This document shows positions 32,919 to 42,328 of a stretch of DNA of 64,000 nucleotides, piece after piece. The stretch comes from Desulforhopalus singaporensis (GTDB lineage Bacteria > Desulfobacterota > Desulfobulbia > Desulfobulbales > Desulfocapsaceae). A program made the position numbers and the translations under genes. Numbering within the stretch: the first letter of the stretch is position 1; the number at the start of each line of letters is the position of its first letter. The stretch is taken from contig NZ_FNJI01000023.1 in the NCBI RefSeq assembly GCF_900104445.1, positions 1-64,000 of the forward strand, written 5' to 3'. The notes below the pieces were generated by a model that saw only the letters and a program-made list of their open reading frames with translations, was not told the DNA's origin and ran no database searches.

Positions 32919-33410
32919 TTACAGTTCAGGCAGCGGAACGATGAAAACCGGTTTTCTCGATCGCCTGAGAACACGCTTTGCCACGCTGCCGAGAAAGGTA
33001 TGGGCAAATCCCTTCTCATGGGTGCCCATGACAATGACATCGACGTCGTACTTATCAGCCTTACTGAGAATCTGCTCTTCAGGATACCCTTGACAGATAT
33101 CGATCTTCACCTTGCTAAAACATGCTTCCGCGTCATCGGGAAGCTCTTCACGGCAATACGACTCCAGCCGCTGTTCCATTGCTGCAGTTGCTTCAGTTTT
33201 TTTTGTTTTACTCATCTGCTTCTGAGTATCTCCATCAATACACGCCTCGTAGAAGGCAAGCCTAGCCTCATGGGAAACTGTCTCGACCACGTGAAGAAGA
33301 GTTACCTTGGCGTCGAACTTTTCACCCAGCAGCATGGCATAGCGAAGCGCGAGGGCAGCACTTTGCGACAGATCGGTTGCATAGAGGATTTTGTCAATTT
33401 TGGGCATCAT
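32919..33410 (-). CDS. Universal stress protein (UspA family)
   Basis: A 163-residue UspA-domain protein. The N-terminus KILYATDLSQSAALALRYA and C-terminal VIVMGTHEKGFAHTFLGSVAKRVLRRSRKPVFIVP are diagnostic. The ATP-loop motif G-x2-G-x9-G(S/T) is altered at the second glycine (GTHE), so nucleotide binding is uncertain. It is the third gene after a TAXI binding protein and a fused TRAP permease on the same strand. UspA proteins in such positions (TeaD in Halomonas) bind ATP and modulate the TRAP transporter. Confidence 0.9.
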   Translation of the reverse strand: MMPKIDKILYATDLSQSAALALRYAMLLGEKFDAKVTLLHVVETVSHEARLAFYEACIDGDTQKQMSKTKKTEATAAMEQRLESYCREELPDDAEACFSKVKIDICQGYPEEQILSKADKYDVDVIVMGTHEKGFAHTFLGSVAKRVLRRSRKPVFIVPLPEL

Positions 33411-33530
33411 GTGATTTCTCCTTGTTTTTCAACAAACATCTTTTGCAATATGATTTGAATTGTTAAAATTCCCCTCCCTTAGTCTGATTATACCTTAAAA
33501 TCACTGCATAATCCAAACTGTTGGATACTA

Positions 33531-35639
33531 TCACCGATGTTTTTTTCCATTTTTCGTAACATCAACTGTCTTATCAAAGAGGACAACCCTTCTTTTTTCT
33601 TTTGCCCGTATCACACGAAACCTCTGCCATGCGATGACAACGCAGTAGAGTCCCAGTCCTACCGGGAACAGGTAATATTTCAGCGACGGATCCAGGTTGA
33701 TCATCGATGCCAGGCCGCCGGGATGAAACAGGATAAAAGCGGCACCCAGAAAAAACGGAACCTCATACAACTTATTCCTGGTAAAACACCACCCCTGCGC
33801 AAAATTTTCAAATGCCGACATTCCAATAAGGGCCATGGAAAAAATCAGGAGCGCATGGGGCACCGAACTGATCTCATGCAGAATGAGATCGGGGTTGAAA
33901 ACAAACATGAAGGCTATGACCGATGTTCTTATATCGTACAAGAACCCTTGTATGCCCGTGGGAATCGGCTCTGACTCAGCGATGGCTGAAGCGGCATAGG
34001 CGGCAAGCCCCACAGGGGGAGTATCATCCGCCAGGATTCCAAAATAAAAACAGAACAGATGAGCGGCCATTATCGAGATCGCCAAACCGTAAGCCGTGCC
34101 GACCTGAACAATTATGGGAGCAGTCAGGGAAGCCATGACAATATAAGTGGCCGTAGTCGGCAACCCCATCCCAAGCAGCAGACTCGCGGTTGCGGTGATT
34201 ATAAGCAGCAGATAAATATTGCCGCGGGCCAGTCCCTCGACAATCTGGGTTATCATCCCGCCGATCCCCATATTGACAATCCCGACGATGATGCCGGCGG
34301 CGGCACATGCAAGAGCCACCGACATCATGTTTTTCGAGCCCTGGATAAAAGCCGCTCCGATAATTTTAAGACCTGCTGCAATTCCAGACAACAGCCCCCT
34401 GCGCTGTTGTCTCGCTCTTACTGCTTCCCGCACCACTATTATCAGGAGCAGCAGGAGTATCGACCTGAAAGCCGCAAGCTCTGGGGAATGACGCAGCCAG
34501 ACCAGTTCATAGAGCAGCATCGCCAGCGGAATAAAAAAATGCACCCCCCCGCGCAGCGTTTTCAAAAAGCCTGGGATATCTTCCTTGGCAAGACCTTCTA
34601 TACCGTGTTTGCTCGCTTCCAGATGCGTTATGCAAAACAGTCCGAAATAGGACACAAATGCAGGAATTGCAGCTGCCTTGACCACGGCAATGTAAGGGAC
34701 GTTTACGTACTCGGCGATGATAAAAGCGGCCGCCCCCATGATCGGCGGCATCAACTGCCCATCGGTGGATGCCGCGACTTCGGTGGCCGCGGCCTTTTTC
34801 GGCGGATACCCTACCTGCTTCATCAACGGAATGGTAAAAGGACCGGTGGTCACAATATTGGCGATACTCGATCCTGAAACCAGCCCGGTGGCACCGCTTG
34901 ACACCACAGCCGCCTTGGCCGGTCCGCCTTTATATCTGCCGAGCAGTGACAGCGCAAGATTGGTGAAAAACATTCCGGCGCCGGCCCGGTCCAGCAGTGC
35001 CCCGAGCAGGACAAAAAGGTAGACGATCGAAGAAGATACTCCCAGGGGAATACCGTAGATACCTTCGGTTGAAAGCGAGATGTTGCTTACATATTTGGTA
35101 ACGGATACCCCCTTGAAGGCGAACAGGTACGGCAGGTACGGACCGGAAAAAGCATACGCGGTAAAAACAATCGCTATAATCGGCAGCGCCGGCCCGATGA
35201 CCCTCCTGGCGGATTCAAGCAGCAGCAGCACCAGTATCACCCCGATGACAAGATCACGGGGAATCGGCGCACCCGCACGCAGGGCCAGCCCGTTGTAATC
35301 AAAAACAATATACAGAGCGCACAGGGCTCCTGCCGACGCCAGCAGGTAATCGATGACCGGGATCCTGTCGGTTACCGATAAAAAATTAAAAAATTTCACC
35401 TGCTTTTTCAGACATGGGTCCAACAGGAACAACAGCGCCATCGCAAAAGCCAGGTGAATCGCCCGGACCTTGGTGCTGTCAAGGACCAGAAATCCCGCAA
35501 GAGCCAATTGAAAAAGAGCCCAAAGGACCGCAATCGCCCCGGTGACCAAGGCTTCATATCTGCCAAGCGTTCTGACGTCACCGGTTTCCTTTTTCAGAAA
35601 ATCGTCGGTAATTTTCGGTTCACTGCTTCCTTTTGGCAT
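33531..35639 (-). CDS. TRAP transporter fused permease (DctQM, 4TM/12TM)
   Basis: A 702-residue inner-membrane protein joining the small (DctQ) and large (DctM) TRAP permease subunits, the form that goes with TAXI-type binding proteins. About sixteen or more hydrophobic helices are visible. The DctM core is marked by FTNLALSLLGRYKGGPAKAAVVSSG, GSSIANIVTTG and GMGLPTTATYIVMA. It drives uptake with a sodium or proton gradient. The binding-protein gene lies 143 bases upstream and the UspA gene 120 bases downstream, all in one direction. The substrate is unknown. Confidence 0.92.
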   Translation of the reverse strand: MPKGSSEPKITDDFLKKETGDVRTLGRYEALVTGAIAVLWALFQLALAGFLVLDSTKVRAIHLAFAMALLFLLDPCLKKQVKFFNFLSVTDRIPVIDYLLASAGALCALYIVFDYNGLALRAGAPIPRDLVIGVILVLLLLESARRVIGPALPIIAIVFTAYAFSGPYLPYLFAFKGVSVTKYVSNISLSTEGIYGIPLGVSSSIVYLFVLLGALLDRAGAGMFFTNLALSLLGRYKGGPAKAAVVSSGATGLVSGSSIANIVTTGPFTIPLMKQVGYPPKKAAATEVAASTDGQLMPPIMGAAAFIIAEYVNVPYIAVVKAAAIPAFVSYFGLFCITHLEASKHGIEGLAKEDIPGFLKTLRGGVHFFIPLAMLLYELVWLRHSPELAAFRSILLLLLIIVVREAVRARQQRRGLLSGIAAGLKIIGAAFIQGSKNMMSVALACAAAGIIVGIVNMGIGGMITQIVEGLARGNIYLLLIITATASLLLGMGLPTTATYIVMASLTAPIIVQVGTAYGLAISIMAAHLFCFYFGILADDTPPVGLAAYAASAIAESEPIPTGIQGFLYDIRTSVIAFMFVFNPDLILHEISSVPHALLIFSMALIGMSAFENFAQGWCFTRNKLYEVPFFLGAAFILFHPGGLASMINLDPSLKYYLFPVGLGLYCVVIAWQRFRVIRAKEKRRVVLFDKTVDVTKNGKKHR

Positions 35640-35782
35640 AGTGATAAGTCAAGCCATGTACCTGAACAACAAACCAAAAGCGTTTTCAGCTCACTGGTCG
35701 GCACGGGTTCACGCTCTAGCGCGACTGACCGGCCCTTCGCAGACTTGAGCATCTTCTGCCAAGAGCCGGCAGTCTTCCTGGG

Positions 35783-36778
35783 TTAGTCAAGCAACGCAGG
35801 GGGAATCAACTCCAGCAGCCCGGCCTCCTTATAATATTTCAAGGCACCCTTGTGAATTGGCGCGGACAACCCCTGCAACATGTTTTCCCTGGTCAAGACA
35901 GAGTATGCGGGATGCAGCGTCTTGAACTCCTCAAGATTATCGAAGACTTCCTTGGTCACCGCATAGGCGATCCTTTCATCCAGATCGCTTGAAGCGACAA
36001 AGGTCGCCTTTACCCCGACACTTTCTATATCACCGCCTCCCCCGAGGGCGTTTGGATAAAATTTTCCGGGAATTATCGCTTTTGCGTAGTAGGAGAATTT
36101 TTTGACCATGGCGTCGGCCCCCTCCCCGCTGATGGGAATAATCCGCACCTTGATCCGTCCCGATGTCGCCTCCTTGATATTGCCATTGGGATGTCCTACC
36201 GTATAGAAAAACGCATCTACCTTTTCATCCTGAACAAGACCCGGCGCTTCAACCGCTTTTACCTGTTCCGCCACAATGGAATCAAGATTTACGCCGAAAG
36301 CGGCCAGCACATCCTTTGAATTCTGCAGCTGCCCCGAACCCGGGTTGCCGATATTTACTCTTTTCCCTTGTAAATCGGCAACGGACATGGCACCGCACTG
36401 CTCCGATGCTACCAGGGTGATGGTCTCCGGATGAATAGAGAAAAGAGCCCGCAGCTTTTTCTGAGGCCCCGCCTCCTTCCACTCAGCCAGCCCGTTGTAC
36501 GCCTGATACTGTCTGTCCGACTGAGCGACCCCAAACTCGAGATCGCCGCTTAATACTGCATTTATATTGTACACCGACCCCCCGGTTGACTCAACCGTGG
36601 CCTTGATCCCATATTCATCGAATTTTTTATTCAGCATCCTGCTGATTGCCCCTCCTGTTGGATAGTAAACTCCTGTCACCCCGCCGGTGCCGATGGTGAC
36701 AAAGTCGCGCGCAGAAACAGTCAGAGCGAGCCCAAAAACAATAACCCCCAGTGAAACAAGCGTTACAAGCTTCTTCAT
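35783..36778 (-). CDS. TAXI-family TRAP solute-binding protein
   Basis: A 331-residue periplasmic binding protein of the TAXI (TRAP-associated extracytoplasmic immunogenic) family. The start ATG at 36778 follows GGGAGGAAG and gives a clean Sec signal peptide (MKKLVTLVSLGVIVFGLALTVSA). The mature protein starts ARDFVTIGTGGVTGVYYPTGGAI, the family's ligand-loop signature. It captures the solute and hands it to the fused permease encoded next. Ligands known for TAXI proteins include glutamate and other carboxylates; nothing here fixes the choice. Confidence 0.92.
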   Translation of the reverse strand: MKKLVTLVSLGVIVFGLALTVSARDFVTIGTGGVTGVYYPTGGAISRMLNKKFDEYGIKATVESTGGSVYNINAVLSGDLEFGVAQSDRQYQAYNGLAEWKEAGPQKKLRALFSIHPETITLVASEQCGAMSVADLQGKRVNIGNPGSGQLQNSKDVLAAFGVNLDSIVAEQVKAVEAPGLVQDEKVDAFFYTVGHPNGNIKEATSGRIKVRIIPISGEGADAMVKKFSYYAKAIIPGKFYPNALGGGGDIESVGVKATFVASSDLDERIAYAVTKEVFDNLEEFKTLHPAYSVLTRENMLQGLSAPIHKGALKYYKEAGLLELIPPALLD

Positions 36779-37064
36779 GATCTTCCTCCCGCAATTGTAA
36801 ATGTTCGTATTCAACAGCCACGTAAAAAGGCACTTGTTCAATTCTATCAAACATCATCATCAATGTCATTTACCCATCGGTTTTTTTTCACAAACTCCAT
36901 TGCACTACAATCTTTTTCAATGCGATTTCATCAGATTACCCGGGAAACTACCCGACAACTCCCCATGCACATTAAGCGGTAGTTTTTTGCATCGGGCCCG
37001 GTTGACGGCAGTGACCGAAACGGCAAGGGATGCTATTTCTTGCCAGGCAGAAAAAATGCCATCG

Positions 37065-38642
37065 TTACCCTGGGCAATCACTATTTTCTGCAATGAGGGT
37101 TTGCATTTTTTCTATCCAGCAATCGCAGGAGGCGTCGACGACTATCACATGGGGTATTTCATCATCTTCCAGCGGAGTCTGTTTTTTTAACTGATCGCAC
37201 AGAACATCGAGCCCTGCCTCCGAAGCATCCCCTCCCAACGCCATCCGGCGTGCCACTCTGGTTCGCAGCTCGGATTCCGGCAGTTGAAAGTCGAGTATTA
37301 TAAACACACAATCTCTATGGCGGGCGAGATCGTAAAACGGCTGGCGTTGACTGCGGCAAAGAAAAGTGGCGTCGACTATGACCGTGTATCCACTATCAAC
37401 AAGGAGTGTGGCAAGAGACAGCAACCGGTTGTAGGTAGCGGCGGAAAACGTTGCTGTATAGATGTTCTGCCCTGGAAGCGAGCCGCTTTTCTCGTCGGCA
37501 CCCAGCCCGGCAAGTCGTTTTCTCTCGACATCTGATCGAAGCCAAACAGCGGAGAAACAGCATACAACCCTGGAAGAGACAGTGCTTTTTCCCGACCCTG
37601 AAACACCATGAGTAAGAACCAGGGTCGGCCGCACTGTTTGTGTATAGGACTGAGCCAAAACAAGATAGGTGGAAAACTCTTTTAAAACATTTTCCTTTTC
37701 ACCGCTTTCATCCAGCTGTCCTGCCCGTATCGCCGCCACCTTGGCCCGTACCATCGCCCGGTAGACCTGGTAAAACCGCAACAGCGCAAGTCCCTGGAAA
37801 TCGCCGGTTATTTCCAGATAGCTGTTGAGGGTCCTGGCGCCAAGTTCGGGGTAGCCTTTCTCATCGAGATCCATCAACAGAAATGCAAGCTCGCTCATGG
37901 TATCTATCCAGCGCAGGTCGGGGTTGAACTCGATGCCGTCAAAAATTACCGGCTCGTTGTCGATGAGCGTGATATTGCCAAGATGTAAATCTCCGTGGCA
38001 TTCCCTGACAAACCCCTCGCGTCTTCTTTTGGCAAAGAGCTCCGTATGCTTCTGATACTGTTGCCTGGTCCACCGCTCGAGGCGGTCGATACGCCGTAGA
38101 CAGTCCTGGTCCTCGATCAGTTTGCGGATATGAGAAAAATTATCCCACATCGGCTGGCCAAGCCGCTCACGGGTTCCGAAACCGGAAGAAACATCAGCGG
38201 CCGCAGCTTTTCCGTGAAACAGGGCGATACGACGGGCGATTGTATCAACTACCCCCTCGGTCAGCCGGTCGGTACAGCTTGAGAGCAGCCCCGCCTGATC
38301 AAAACGGTGCATGCGTACACAGTAGTCGACAACCTCACCAGAACCGCCCAGGACAGGCCGCTCCACCGAGCCGGTAATCGCCACGACATCGATATAGATC
38401 CCCGGAGCCAGCCGTCTGTTGAGCCTCACCTCCTCCCCGCAGTAGAAGCGACGTTTTTCAAGAGAGGAAAAATCAAGAAAACCAAGAGACAGGGGTTTCT
38501 TGATCTTATATGCCCGGTCGCCCGCAAGGATAACGCTTGAGATATGGGTCTCAATGACCTTGACCGATCCGGCCCCCTGTTGAGTAAGGTCTCTGCTCAA
38601 ACGCTCTATCAGCCGGCCGTGTCCGGCCATCTCTTCTGTCAT
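37065..38642 (-). CDS. APH-like/P-loop kinase fusion protein
   Basis: A 525-residue fusion of an aminoglycoside-phosphotransferase-like kinase domain (about 1-320; Brenner motif ECHGDLHLGNITLID with the catalytic Asp, and IFDGIEF for the metal site) and a gluconate-kinase/Zeta-like P-loop domain (about 335-525; Walker A GVSGSGKST, then LRSDVERKRL). This two-domain protein is widespread in proteobacteria, often annotated as bifunctional APH/ATP-binding protein, with no established substrate. The ATG at 38642 follows GGGGAG at good spacing; 38678 is an alternative start. It is followed downstream by the TRAP operon, with no visible link. Confidence 0.85.
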   Translation of the reverse strand: MTEEMAGHGRLIERLSRDLTQQGAGSVKVIETHISSVILAGDRAYKIKKPLSLGFLDFSSLEKRRFYCGEEVRLNRRLAPGIYIDVVAITGSVERPVLGGSGEVVDYCVRMHRFDQAGLLSSCTDRLTEGVVDTIARRIALFHGKAAAADVSSGFGTRERLGQPMWDNFSHIRKLIEDQDCLRRIDRLERWTRQQYQKHTELFAKRRREGFVRECHGDLHLGNITLIDNEPVIFDGIEFNPDLRWIDTMSELAFLLMDLDEKGYPELGARTLNSYLEITGDFQGLALLRFYQVYRAMVRAKVAAIRAGQLDESGEKENVLKEFSTYLVLAQSYTQTVRPTLVLTHGVSGSGKSTVSSRVVCCFSAVWLRSDVERKRLAGLGADEKSGSLPGQNIYTATFSAATYNRLLSLATLLVDSGYTVIVDATFLCRSQRQPFYDLARHRDCVFIILDFQLPESELRTRVARRMALGGDASEAGLDVLCDQLKKQTPLEDDEIPHVIVVDASCDCWIEKMQTLIAENSDCPG

Positions 38643-38817
38643 CGCCCACTCCCCAGGTCTTTTGAGGTTTGTTGCCATAGCCCCTCAATCTTTTTTTATT
38701 GTACGATCACCGGAGGTTAATGTGCAAGGAGTAACGGTCCACCTGTCCCCTGGCCACAGCTGCCGCCTGCTGCAATATGTGCAACATCTTTGCGGAAGAG
38801 CTGGTGCAGCTCAGGAC

Positions 38818-39765
38818 TCAATATCCGCGGTCAGGGTCCACGATGCCGAGCAAGGTCCTGCCGTCTATCAGCCGGCGATAGTTCGCGATAAAGACAGGGG
38901 CCACATCTTCGGGCAGACTCTTTGCGGCGGTATGGGAAGTGATGAAGGTGTTGGGCGTCTTCCAGAGGGGGTGGGAGCGGGCCAGGGGTTCGCTGCAGAA
39001 GACATCGAGAACTGCCCCGGCTATTTCCCCTGTTTCCAGTGCCTCTACCAGAGACGCTTCATCAATGGCATTACCTCTGCCGACGTTGACTATAAGCGCA
39101 GTATCGCGCATTATCCTGAATATGGCCCGGTCGATCAGGTTGCTGGTGCCAGGCGTATCCGGCAGAACACACACCAGGTAATCCAGCTCTTTGACAAAAT
39201 CTGCAAGTTGGTGGGGTAAGAAATGTCGGTCAACTTCCGGTGGCCTGGTCCCCCCCCTTGAGAACCCGAAGACATTCATGCGAAAAAATTTTGCCGTCCG
39301 GGCGATAGCCCCTCCAATCGACCCGAGCCCCATTATACCGATGTTTTTGCCGTCAAGGGTGCCCGGAGTCGATTCATCCCATTGCGCTTGCTGCTGCTTG
39401 CAGAACCGGCCGATGACATTGCGTTCGCAGACCAGTAGATAACAGATGACGTACTCGGCTATTGCATGTCCGAAGACGGATTTTACTCCGGTAACAACAA
39501 ACTGTTTTCCCCGGCTGGGAGCTATAAGAGGGGTCACCCCGGCCCACATCGACTGCACCCACTGCAGCCGTCCGGTTGTGTAAGAAAGGGCCTTGGCGAC
39601 AAGGTCTGGTGTGCCGAAAAGAATATCACACTCCCCGAGAGTCTTTTCAGCCCCCTCAACCCGGCACGCCGTAACAATAGACAACCCTGGCAGAGACTCC
39701 TTTTCCAGGAGCTGCCGATAGCGGTTAGCATCCTCTGACAGGATAACAAGCTGATATCTGTTCAT
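38818..39765 (-). CDS. D-2-hydroxyacid dehydrogenase (NAD-dependent)
   Basis: A 315-residue dehydrogenase of the D-isomer-specific 2-hydroxyacid family. The NAD-binding Rossmann motif is GIMGLGSIGGAIARTAKFF (near 145); the catalytic Arg (VNVGRGN), Glu (FCSEPL) and His (ITSHTAA) segments are all present. The short N-terminal catalytic part (VQSMWAGVTPLI) resembles the GhrA/glyoxylate-reductase-like subgroup. The chosen ATG at 39765 follows GGAGGATGGGG; an upstream in-frame start adds 22 unlikely residues. It ends about 100 bases downstream of pncB and could share its transcript. Confidence 0.88.
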   Translation of the reverse strand: MNRYQLVILSEDANRYRQLLEKESLPGLSIVTACRVEGAEKTLGECDILFGTPDLVAKALSYTTGRLQWVQSMWAGVTPLIAPSRGKQFVVTGVKSVFGHAIAEYVICYLLVCERNVIGRFCKQQQAQWDESTPGTLDGKNIGIMGLGSIGGAIARTAKFFRMNVFGFSRGGTRPPEVDRHFLPHQLADFVKELDYLVCVLPDTPGTSNLIDRAIFRIMRDTALIVNVGRGNAIDEASLVEALETGEIAGAVLDVFCSEPLARSHPLWKTPNTFITSHTAAKSLPEDVAPVFIANYRRLIDGRTLLGIVDPDRGY

Positions 39766-39863
39766 TGCACCCCATCCTCCAACAGCTGACAGAGAACCGG
39801 TCAAGGTCCTGCTGAGTAAACAGGCGATCAAAGCCTTCGGGCCCAGACAATCGGGTGACGCTG

Positions 39864-41054
39864 TTAACCGCCGAATTTTCTGTTGCGTATTTTCCTTGCG
39901 ATGACACTTTTTATATACGACAGATACCGGTCATCGTTGCACATCTGCTTGCCCGGAGAATCTGATATCTTGGCCACCGACTGTCCCTGGCATTTTATCA
40001 TCTTCATGACGATCTGCACCGGCTCATTGACCACATCGTTGGTAAGGTTGGTACCGATGCCGAAGGCGGTGTTGATACGGCCTTTAAAGTGTCTTGCAAT
40101 TTCGATAGCCCGGGTAAAAGACAATCCATCGCTGAAAACAGCCTGTTTCCATCGCGAGTCGATTTTCAGCGATTTATAGTGGGCGACCAGGCGCTCACCC
40201 CACTCTATGGGATCGCCGCTGTCGTGGCGGCATCCGTCAAAAAGCTTGGAGAAAAACATATCGAAATCGCTCAGGAATGCCTCAAACCCCAGGGTATCGG
40301 ACAAAGCAATTCCGAGATCACCACGATATTCCTGGGCCCAGTGTTCCAGGGCGTAGCGCTGACTGTCGGCCAATCTCGGCCCCAGGGCCTGGCATGCCAT
40401 TATCCATTCATGGGCCATGGTGCCGATGGGAAGGATATTATATTTCTTGGCCAGCATGACGTTGCTGGTGCCGAAAAAATTAACCGGCAGGTTCTGTTTA
40501 AGCTCAAGGATGATCTCTTCCTGCCACTCCCGTGAGAACCTCCTCCTGGTGCCGAAATCGGAGAACATAAACCCCAGCTGTTCCTTGTTGGTCTCCTTTA
40601 CCAGCGCTATTTTCTCTTCCAGTTTTTCCCGGCCCACTTCATAGTCCGGTCTTGGCGCGATATGCTTGAAGTAGAGTTCGTTAACCAGCGCGAGCACCGG
40701 AACTTCAAACAGGATGGTGTGCAACCAGGGACCTTTTATGTGTATATCCAGGTTTTCACCCGATGCATCGACATAGATATAGTCGCGCTGAAAGTGGAAA
40801 AGGCGCAGAAACTGGATGAAATCCCTTTTCATAAAGCGAAGGCTGCTCAAAAAATCCAGTTCTTTGGTGGAGAAACGAAGGGTGCACAGATCATCGAGTT
40901 CCCGGTTCAGGGTATCCGCAATTGGCCGCAGATCCACCTGCTGATCCCGGCACTTGAATTCGTATTCAACCTCCGCCCACGGGAACTGGTGCAGCACTCC
41001 CTGCATCATGGTGATTTTATAAAGGTCCGTGTCAAGGAGGGATGTGATTATCAT
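39864..41054 (-). CDS. pncB: Nicotinate phosphoribosyltransferase
   Basis: A 396-residue enzyme that converts nicotinate and PRPP to nicotinate mononucleotide in NAD salvage, in the cytoplasm. Length and blocks match E. coli PncB: the N-terminal SLLDTDLYKITMMQGVLHQFP, the GTSNVMLAKKYNILPIGTMAHEW segment with the catalytic-site His, and the phosphate-binding FGIGTNLTNDV. The upstream gap to the sucrose operon (41055-41416) holds that operon's terminator and an AT-rich TTTACC-rich stretch likely to include the pncB promoter. Confidence 0.94.
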   Translation of the reverse strand: MIITSLLDTDLYKITMMQGVLHQFPWAEVEYEFKCRDQQVDLRPIADTLNRELDDLCTLRFSTKELDFLSSLRFMKRDFIQFLRLFHFQRDYIYVDASGENLDIHIKGPWLHTILFEVPVLALVNELYFKHIAPRPDYEVGREKLEEKIALVKETNKEQLGFMFSDFGTRRRFSREWQEEIILELKQNLPVNFFGTSNVMLAKKYNILPIGTMAHEWIMACQALGPRLADSQRYALEHWAQEYRGDLGIALSDTLGFEAFLSDFDMFFSKLFDGCRHDSGDPIEWGERLVAHYKSLKIDSRWKQAVFSDGLSFTRAIEIARHFKGRINTAFGIGTNLTNDVVNEPVQIVMKMIKCQGQSVAKISDSPGKQMCNDDRYLSYIKSVIARKIRNRKFGG

Positions 41055-41137
41055 AACGACGCCCTGAGAAATTGAATAAAACGCAACAATTGATTGTTTA
41101 TGTCTAACATTATCTTACAACAACTCGGCACCACAAA

Positions 41138-41169
41138 CAAAAAACCACTCAGATAAAACTGCTGAGTGG
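41138..41169 (-). terminator. Rho-independent terminator of the sucrose operon
   Basis: On the minus strand CCACTCAG (41169-41162) pairs with CTGAGTGG (41152-41145) around a 9-base loop, followed by TTTTTTGTTTG. It lies about 250 bases beyond the fructokinase stop and before pncB. A loop-free palindrome ATCCTGCAGGAT lies at 41222-41233. Confidence 0.7.
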
Positions 41170-41416
41170 CTGATATGGTTGGCAACCTGTAAATACTTCC
41201 GCGCCAGGCTCCAAAAAAACTATCCTGCAGGATCTTTTTTTCCCGGACGCACCAGCGGATTTTTGATCAGGAACGATGTATTCTCAACACGATACCTGTA
41301 ATTTTCGGTAACGATAAACCAAAGTGTACCTGATTTACCATCATTTACGATTGTTTACCAGAAATTTTATGTAAAAAATCCCGGTTTGACGGAAAAGATC
41401 CTCTTCTCCCCCTCGC

Positions 41417-42304
41417 TCATCCCCCCTTTACTTTGAGGTCGGGGGGCAGAGCGACCATCGCCCCTTTTCCGCTACAGACAGCGGCGGCCACCTTGTTTGC
41501 ATGTTCGTTTATCTCCTCAAGACTGTTGCCTTGCAGAAGACCGATCACGGTTGCCGCGGTAAAGGCATCGCCGGCGCCTATGGTATCGGCGGTATCAGCC
41601 GCGACCCCGGGATGGGCGGATAATTCCGATGGAGAAACCAGCAGGGAACCGTGCGCACCCCGGGTAAGGACCGCCAGCTGGAGATCATATCTGGCAACCA
41701 GCCGGGTGAGCTTGTAAGTATCTGTTCCCCTTATATTTTCCATATCCCCGAGAATCAGGAGCTCGTCGCTGTTCAACTTCACCACATTTGCCAGACACAA
41801 AGAATTCTGCAATATTTCCCTGGAGTAAAAGTGCTGCCGCAAATTGACATCAAACACTTTCAGGGTTTCGGGCCGCACACCCCCGAGGAAGGAGAGTATA
41901 ACATTTCGCGAGTGGACCGACCGCTGGCACAGGGAGCCAAAGCAGACGGCGTCGACTGTTTCGGCAAGGGCCATGGTGGCCGGTTTCAGGGTAAGATGAT
42001 CCCAGGCCACATTATCGGGAAATCTGTAGGAAGCAACGCCATCGTCATCGATTTCAGCGACCACGTAACCTGTCACACCCTGCCTGACAACAGTAATATG
42101 CTCGGTTGACATCCCCTGCTTTGCAAGCACATCAAGGGCTGACTGCCCTCGGCGGTCATCGGCCACTGTCGAGATGGCAACCGCCCTGCACCCAAGACTG
42201 TTGGCGTGGTAGCAGAAGTTTACCGGCGCACCGCCCAGCTGTTCGTCAGCCCCGAAAACATCCCAGAGGATCTCACCAATGCCGGCCACAATCTGTTCTT
42301 TCAT
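41417..42304 (-). CDS. PfkB-family fructokinase
   Basis: A 295-residue ribokinase-fold sugar kinase. The N-terminal GEILWDVFGADEQLGGAPVNFCYHA and C-terminal ADTIGAGDAFTAATV (anion hole and catalytic Asp) are the two PfkB signatures. Fructokinase is inferred from the position: it is the last gene of a minus-strand operon that makes and splits sucrose, where amylosucrase releases fructose. The ATG at 42304 lies 24 bases past the amylosucrase stop. Confidence 0.88.
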   Translation of the reverse strand: MKEQIVAGIGEILWDVFGADEQLGGAPVNFCYHANSLGCRAVAISTVADDRRGQSALDVLAKQGMSTEHITVVRQGVTGYVVAEIDDDGVASYRFPDNVAWDHLTLKPATMALAETVDAVCFGSLCQRSVHSRNVILSFLGGVRPETLKVFDVNLRQHFYSREILQNSLCLANVVKLNSDELLILGDMENIRGTDTYKLTRLVARYDLQLAVLTRGAHGSLLVSPSELSAHPGVAADTADTIGAGDAFTAATVIGLLQGNSLEEINEHANKVAAAVCSGKGAMVALPPDLKVKGG

Positions 42305-42328
42305 ATTTTCTCCGCCTGTAGTCCGCCG

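Noticed and set aside
32810-32958. Repeated AAAACCGGTTTTCTC near the usp 3' end as a mobile-element trace
   Set aside because: There are only two copies, one within coding sequence, with no transposase or target duplication. Reported only as a small repeat.
33537-35786. Several long plus-strand frames opposite the TRAP permease
   Set aside because: They are antisense shadows of a GC-structured gene with clear membrane-protein coding; no ribosome sites or domains.
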